This document shows, one piece after another, positions 58,409 through 64,000 of a stretch of 64,000 nt of DNA. Under the pieces are notes generated by a model. It was not told the DNA's origin and ran no database searches. It saw only the letters and a program-made list of their open reading frames with translations. The first letter of the stretch is position 1. The number at the start of each line of letters is the position of its first letter. The stretch is from contig CAIIXF020000011.1 in assembly GCA_903813345.2 (NCBI GenBank), positions 7,776,571-7,840,570 on the forward strand, written 5' to 3'. Made by a program: the position numbers and the translations under genes. Source of the stretch: Owenia fusiformis (Eukaryota > Annelida > Polychaeta > Sabellida > Oweniidae).

Positions 58409-61400
58409 ATGGGGACTGGGCACTATGCAAGAAAGAAACAACACAAGGGGGATAAGCCACTGTCTACAAAATACAGAACTCGTAGAAAAACAAAAGATTT
58501 AGACCAAATTCATGATGACATGAAACCGGAAGTGAGTAAAAAGTTGTTAAAACAAGATGTTGACCTTGATTTACCTGGATCTGGACAGTTCTACTGCCTA
58601 CACTGCTCGTGAGTACTTGTATTAAATTTTATAAGCGCGCTATAAAGAATCATTTACATTTAAAGCGTCATTTGGGTCTACCACGCCAATATCTCACTGA
58701 CCAATTTTCTTAGATCTGAAGCACCTGAACCTGACAGTGACATCTATTGGTGACAGAACCACAGGAATATATCTCTTATTACTTCCTGTGAAATCTATGT
58801 GGATTTTGATATAATAGCTTTCCCACCGCGCACTTGGGCAGCTGAATAATAGTGACCCTTGAAACACGAATTAAGTCGATCAGTGGGTTACTTTTGGTCT
58901 CTAACTGTGTCTTCCATCAGTATCATCAATCCGTGCAAGTATTGAAGCGCTGAAATACTTCTTTTTCGATCAAGACTTGTAAATTGTTCATCGAGTGAAT
59001 GTTTTCTCGACCCATTTCCAATATGGCCGTTTGCTAGGAGCGAGATACGCAACAATCAAAATGAATTTTGAGAATGAGTTAGGTTTTGGCAACCTCCGGA
59101 GATTTACAAAAATGTCCGTGCAGAAAACACCATATTGGAATTTGGCAGAAAAAACATTCACTAGACTAACAATTACAAGTCTTGATCGAAAAGGAAGTAC
59201 TTCAGCACTCCAGTACTTGCACGGAAGGATGATAATGATGTATGACATAGTTAGAGAACAAAAGTAAGCCGCTGATTGATGCTGATCGACTTAATTTGTG
59301 TTTTAAAGGTCACTATTATTCAGCTGTCCATTTCCCCGTTCGAGAGCGATAATTAAGTTTCAAAATCTAACATGGCTCTCAAAGTGAGTAAATCTCTTAT
59401 AGAGCTCTATAAGGAAAGTAATCATCACTGGAAAATCACAAACCCTTTTTAAAAGTTACAAAATTGTTATTTTTCTATGATTGTGAGCCTTCATATTTTT
59501 TTAGCATAAAATTTGATTCACCATCGATGGATTATGATAATTTGATAACTGAAGTGTGCCGTCTTTTCGTATGTCAAAACTACGGTTCTGGTTCCAAAAT
59601 TTCATTACTCACCTTTCATTCATTTATCGCTAGTTTTGGCACAAATAACAATATGAAAATTGCAGAGATGCTTCATTCACATCTTCGAAATGTATTTGCA
59701 ACTGAATTTCCATGTTTTACTTTGTTTGAACGGTACAATTTGCAATGTTTTGTATCTGAGGGTAAATTTAAAAATATTTTCAAATAAATGGAAACGAGGC
59801 TGTCCAATTTACCCGTCAAAAATAATTCAATTTGGTGCTCAGTTTTTCGTCTCAATATCACTAGTTTCTATTGGATATTTCACACTCCGGATGTTAAGTT
59901 ATTTCTTGAAACCTAACTCGATCACAAAGCTCGATCAATAAGAATTTTAAATATAAATAGATTTTTTGAACTGCTGTGCTCCAAAGATATGAGATCTATT
60001 AAAATAAAAAAGACCCACCATCCCCATTCCCATTTTTCACTCTTCAGAGATATAACATCCAATTTCTTACTAAATTAATGAGTTCATTTTTCAAATACGC
60101 GAATCCGTGTAAATGTGTTCTTAAAGTCATATTAATCCCCTCTTTGAAAAGCTTACAATGACATTGGTTTTGTGATAATAACGTCCCTTATAAGTATTTA
60201 TTACAGGTTGTGTAGACCATTGTTGCCTGATTTATAGCAAAAACATTAAGTTTTGCACATTGGTGATGATGCGCCTTTTTAAATAGCCTAGATCTCATAT
60301 CTTAGAAGCGTGTCATTTCAAAAAAATCCTAGAAGACCTTAAATTATTTTACCATGCCATGCATCTATTCAATTAGCAATACAATTGACTGTAAACTTTT
60401 TCTTGAAAAAATGAATCTTCCAGATTTGTTAAATTTTCTTGCAGAAATTGCCGCATTCCCCCGTTCATTCTGTCCGATCAACAGGCATGCAAATACCAGT
60501 GGACGGATTTGGTTCAAATTTTATGCTGATACCTATGGGACAAATGAGCTCTGTTCAAGAAGAATTTTTTAAGATGGCCACTATTTATCAAAATATTTTT
60601 TGTTTGGTGGGATTTGCTACTCCATGAAGTTGCTGTTTTCTAGTTTCCTTACTTTTTCTGGAAAGTACCCATGCATTGTCATCTTTAAGAATTTTTTTTT
60701 CAAAATGTTCCAAATTAGGTTTAGCATGGACAGTTTTGTTTTCACTCCTTAATATGATCCCTTTCACTTCTATTTAACTAAAATAATCACAATTTTCCCT
60801 TTAAATGGTGCTTTAGGGTCCTGTTATTCCCCTCCCTCAGACAATAATATATGATCTATTAGATACCAAAGTAATAATGTATTTAGTCTTCTTAGTAGTA
60901 ATTTATTTATTTTTTGTAGAAAGCACTTCATCGGTGACAAGGCTCTTAAAGACCATTTCAAGAGTAAGCCCCACAAAAGAAGGTATGTGTACTTCAGCTC
61001 TTATATATAATATTGGTATTTATAACACCATTGTAATCCCAACCACAAATGTTATTTAAAAATCTGATAGCTTTAATCTTAAAATTGCTAATTTGCTCAC
61101 TAAGAGTTATCTGTTTTACCCACTTTGTATACCAGAAAGATTTCTGGCAAATTTTAATTGTACAGGGTGTCAAATAAATATGCTCTACCCCCTGAAACTT
61201 TAACATCCACATAGTGTTGCATAATTTTTGTCTGAAAGATATCTGAATTGTTCTTTAGTACATTAACACTAGGCTTCATAGAGCAACTCTACAAGAAGTT
61301 TAGATGACTAGCTCAACTAGATGCACTTTTATGCATAAAAGTTCATTCACCTGAAATTAAGGGGGGGGGACATATTTATTTGACACCCTGTACAAATACA

Positions 61401-61612
61401 GTTCTTTGGCAATATGATTTTCATGGAACCCAAACACTGACTTATATTGCAGGATGAAAGCTCTCTCTGTAGAGCCTTATACACAGGCTGAGGCTGATAG
61501 GGCTGCAGGTATGGGATCCTATGTTGCTCCGAAGAAGATAAAACTTGATACATCTGCAACTGCAACAGACACTTCTAAAATGGATGAGACAGATGATGTT
61601 GAAGTAAAGTGA
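58409..61612 (+). CDS. ZNF593/Bud20-type C2H2 zinc-finger protein
   Basis: Three exons: 58409-58608, 60920-60982 and 61453-61612. They splice with GT/AG junctions to 140 residues (human ZNF593 is about 134). The N-terminus is very basic ([19 protein letters not shown], then [16 protein letters not shown]). The zinc finger is split by intron 1: CLHC, then [21 protein letters not shown], giving the C-x2-C and H-x5-H spacing of this family. The C-terminal [20 protein letters not shown] block is diagnostic for ZNF593, and the tail is acidic ([10 protein letters not shown]). Family members escort pre-60S ribosomal subunits from nucleus to cytoplasm (yeast Bud20). Nuclear or nucleolar location is expected. 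The start is chosen because MG followed by a basic stretch matches family N-termini. The gene is divergent from the receptor gene. Identification is strong. Confidence 0.95.
58839..59326. mobile_element. Foldback element in intron 1 of the ZNF593-like gene
   Basis: CAGCTGAATAATAGTGACC on the left mirrors GGTCACTATTATTCAGCTG on the right. The arms continue inward for about 200 bp, pairing GATCAAGACTTGTAAATTGTT, CCAATATGGCC and others with their complements. The open frames on both strands (58988-59267) are products of the palindrome and are not genes. Confidence 0.8.
59464..59787 (+). CDS. Unidentified 107-codon ORF within ZNF593-like intron 1
   Basis: A continuous frame lies on the gene strand, inside the 2.3 kb intron. 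The translation has mixed, protein-like composition (for example [20 protein letters not shown] and [20 protein letters not shown]) but no motif that I recognise. It could be a remnant of a transposable element, an alternative exon, or chance. No splice signals tie it to the zinc-finger exons. Confidence 0.2.
   Translation: MLFFYDCEPSYFFSIKFDSPSMDYDNLITEVCRLFVCQNYGSGSKISLLTFHSFIASFGTNNNMKIAEMLHSHLRNVFATEFPCFTLFERYNLQCFVSEGKFKNIFK
60470..60645. repeat. Single inverted unit of the 26-27 kb array family
   Basis: AATACCAGTGGACGGATTTGG, then AGATGGCCACTATTT, then TTGGTGGGATTTGCTACTCC is the reverse complement of the start of the 25.9 kb array (GGAGTAGCAAATCCCACCGA and onward). It lies in ZNF593-like intron 1. 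The overlapping open frames (60354-60627) are not coding. Confidence 0.7.
61161..61392. mobile_element. 232-bp TA-flanked MITE in ZNF593-like intron 2
   Basis: TACAGGGTGTCAAATAAATATG at the left end is mirrored exactly by CATATTTATTTGACACCCTGTA at the right. The terminal TA dinucleotides and CAGGGTGTC start are typical of Tc1/mariner-type non-autonomous elements. It occupies about half of the 470-bp intron and has no coding capacity. Confidence 0.85.
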
Positions 61613-62815
61613 TAATTGATAAAAGGACTACAAGGGAACATTGATTCATGGAGCAGCATAAATAGATGGCATGAGGACCTTATTTGTAAATATAGATAAA
61701 TATTACACTTATGTGTGTTCCAGAGCTCATTATTTTTGAAATAGGACCATTTAATATTTGGAAAGATTGGGTCCACCATTAGAAACTCCTTTGTTTGATT
61801 TGATTTTAACAATCTTTAAAGGAATTCACTTATACTTAATATCAATCCTTGCTGCAAGGATGGATTTGAATGCCTAGTGAGGTAACAACTTGAATTTAGC
61901 TATTTAGAAGTTCCAAGAAGACGTCATGGTTAAGGAAAGTGTAATTACTAGTTTATTAACAAAACAAATAAATGAGAAGATAATTGAAACTAATATAAAG
62001 GATATTGTTCCTTGTTGAGGGTGAAGGCTGAAGAGCATACCCACTACCCAGAGGGGCATATACTGTAACTAATAATGTAAAATGTGTTCCATAATTCTTT
62101 TTTACACAGATACTGATTTCTGAATGAAGACAATGTGTCATGCTTGACAAATAATAACAAAAGTACTCCATAACTTCTGATGTCAAAAGACAATATTTCG
62201 CGCTTCAAATGATTTACATTTAAAATATCAACTAGAAACATAAAACAATAATATAGAAATAGCCACCTTTTTGGATTTTGAACTAAATCAGTGTCATGTC
62301 TTGAATATTTTTTTGCAATTCAACCATGACAATTACATATTTGTAAGAAAATCTTTCATGATTTTCCCTTGGGATTGTGTATAATATATCCCCCTGTCTA
62401 ACCTGATTCAGGATACTAATTGTCAGAGCTGTTGATGAACAATATCTTCAATATTTCTCATTGTTAATATGAATTTCTAAAATATTGTTGTTTTTATCAA
62501 TTTAAACTTTCCAATAACTGGAAATGCACGCACCAAAAACACCAGGGATTTTGGCGAGTATTTAATTAACGCTCGCCAAATAAAAGACAAATACAGTAAC
62601 ACTCTGGAGGGACATATGGATGGACATAAGGAGTCATTCTTTATATCTCTTGAATGAGGAGATAAGCCCATAAGAAGTAGATTCTTCGTTTTGCATCCCC
62701 TTGCTTGCACGATTTTGAGTAAATCAGAAAAACAAACACATCCAAAAAGCAATCACAAGGGTCTGAAAGTACCATCACATTATTATCGCACTTTGAAAAA
62801 GTGCTATATTGTCGT
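61613..62815. other. 3' flank of the ZNF593-like gene and intergenic DNA
   Basis: The region just after the stop should contain the 3' untranslated region. AATAAA-like words appear near 61965-61975 (CAAATAAATGAG), but a cleavage site cannot be assigned. A small palindrome, TTGGCGAGTATTTAATTAACGCTCGCCAA, lies near 62553-62581. No other gene was recognised. Confidence 0.4.
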
Positions 62816-62829
62816 CGTCTTGTGCTGTT

Positions 62830-62868
62830 GGGCGGGCGTTTGGGTGTGCGGGCGTGCGGGCGGGCGGG
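62830..62868 (+). other. G-rich tract with quadruplex potential
   Basis: Six or more runs of GGG are separated by 1-7 bases (GGGCGGGCGTTTGGGTGTGC, then GGGCGTGCGGGCGGGCGGG). It sits directly before the tandem array and is probably the G-rich terminal tract of that repeat family. Confidence 0.6.
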
Positions 62869-64000
62869 ACATAAACCAAATCTTGTCATCAAATTTCCAG
62901 GATAACTGCTTACCTGTTCAACTTGAAATCTTTACAGATGCAAGAGCAGACTAGTACCAAGATCTGATTAGGTTAAGGGCATGCTGGGTAAACTATGTGG
63001 CGGCCATTTTGAATTTTTCAACAAATCTTGTCATCAAAATTCCAGGAAAACCACTTATCCTTTCAACTTGAAATTTTTACAGATGCAAGAGCAGACTATT
63101 GCCAAGATCTGATTAGGTTTTGGGTATGCTGGCTGAATTACATGGTGGCCATTTTGAATTTTTGAATTTGGCGGCCATTTTGAATTTTTCAACTTGCTCT
63201 AAATTGACCAAATTTTTTTTTTAAAAACATCTACAAGTTCTCAGAAGTTCAAATCTGACCTTAGATTTCAGATTTGACCTTTCATTCACCATCAGTGACC
63301 TTGAAAAGGTCAAAAAAGTTGATTTTCTAAATTGATATTTTGGATTTAAATTTAGGTCAGCTTAATTACAAAACACCTACTGAGGTCTGAAAAAGTGAAA
63401 TTTTTAAGGTCGAAAGTCAAGGTCATTAAACTAGGTCACAAATGATGTTATCCAAGTTTCTCAAAGTTTGAGACTACAAATCAATTCTTGTCATCAAAAT
63501 TCCAAGAAAACCGCTAACCTGTTCAACTTGAAATTTTTACACATGCAATAGCAGACTAGTGCCAAGATCTGATTAGGTTAAGGGCATGTTGGGTAAACTA
63601 CGTGGTGGCCATTTTGAATTTTTCAACAAATCTTGTCATCAAAATTCCAGGAAAACCACTTATCCGTTCAACTTGAAATTTTTACAGATGCAAGAACAGA
63701 CTATTGCCAAGATCTGATTAGGTTTTCGGGTATGCTGGCTGAATTACATGGTGGCCATTTTGAATTTTTCAATTTGGTGACCATTTTGAATTTTTCAACT
63801 TGCTCCAAATTGACCAATTTTTTTTTTAAAAAACATCTACATGTTCTCAGAAGTTCAAATCTGACCTTAGATTTCAGATTTGACCTTTCGTTGACCTTCA
63901 GTGGCCTTGAAAAGGTCAAAAATTTGATTTTCTAAATTGATATTTTGGATTTAAATTTAGGTCAGCTAATTCGACCTTGAAATTTTCAAGGTCGAAGGTC
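62869..64000. repeat. 605-bp higher-order tandem array, cut by the window edge
   Basis: TCTTGTCATCAAAATTCCAG-type starts lie at 62881, 63026, 63485 and 63631. Two subunits of about 146 bp plus a longer spacer form a 605-bp unit that repeats. Each subunit has AGATCTGATTAGGTTAAGGG and a GGCGGCCATTTTGAATTTTT box. The spacer has AAGGTCA-rich text related, inverted, to 39.4-39.7 kb in catalase intron 5. The array continues past 64000. Confidence 0.8.

Noticed and set aside
58988-59267. Mirror-image ORFs of 86 and 90 codons on opposite strands
   Set aside because: They lie in the near-palindromic foldback element 58839-59326. The two strands encode similar peptides because the DNA is self-complementary.

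Overview
This is a eukaryotic, intron-rich, AT-rich window from an animal, most likely a marine invertebrate. That reading rests on its repeat families (GGCGGCCATTTT modules and CGGA-type tetranucleotide tails, which I associate with echinoderm, hemichordate and mollusc genomes) and on a SUEL-lectin-like/mucin receptor gene. Species cannot be fixed from the sequence. Genes fill only a small part of the window; most of the rest is transposon-derived or tandem repeat DNA.

Three protein-coding genes are well supported, each reconstructed here exon by exon with GT/AG junctions and a continuous reading frame. (1) Catalase, minus strand, 34004-45088: ten exons encode residues 1-501, and the short C-terminal exon was not located. 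(2) A single-pass membrane glycoprotein, minus strand, 49690-54415: seven exons encode 832 residues. It has a signal peptide, a SUEL-lectin-like module, a CUB-like module, a mucin stalk of 13-residue repeats, one transmembrane helix and a long acidic tail with repeated tyrosine motifs. (3) A ZNF593/Bud20-type zinc-finger ribosome-biogenesis protein, plus strand, 58409-61612: three exons, 140 residues. Genes 2 and 3 are divergent, about 4 kb apart. The genes show no shared pathway; this is ordinary animal gene order, not an operon.

Layout: 1-16.9 kb has no convincing gene. It holds palindromes, a tandem duplication, an inverted-repeat element built of GGTA(C/T)AATG units, two tandem arrays (about 170 and 340-365 bp units) and remnants of MITEs. 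18.1-27.3 kb is repeat-dense: GACCTTAGGCCTAAGGTC palindromes bound a 3.8 kb region, followed by a tandem duplication with two LINE reverse-transcriptase scraps, then a 3.6 kb region with perfect 20-bp terminal inverted repeats. 28.3-32.7 kb is a large inverted-repeat element with about 1 kb arms enclosing two unidentified ORFs. Catalase follows, with foldbacks and repeats in its introns. 45.4-49 kb holds nested inverted-repeat elements and a 208-bp near-perfect palindrome. The receptor gene, a foldback-rich intergenic stretch, the ZNF593 gene and a 605-bp tandem array at the right edge complete the window.

The observations most worth following are the mucin-lectin receptor with its tyrosine-motif tail, the 4.4 kb inverted-repeat element with unknown ORFs, a foldback MITE ending 11 bp before the ZNF593 start codon, a hairpin insertion with a recognisable empty site nearby, and the repeated palindrome that forms an everted pair of AGGTCA half-sites. 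I found no CRISPR array, rRNA, convincing tRNA or bacterial-type system.
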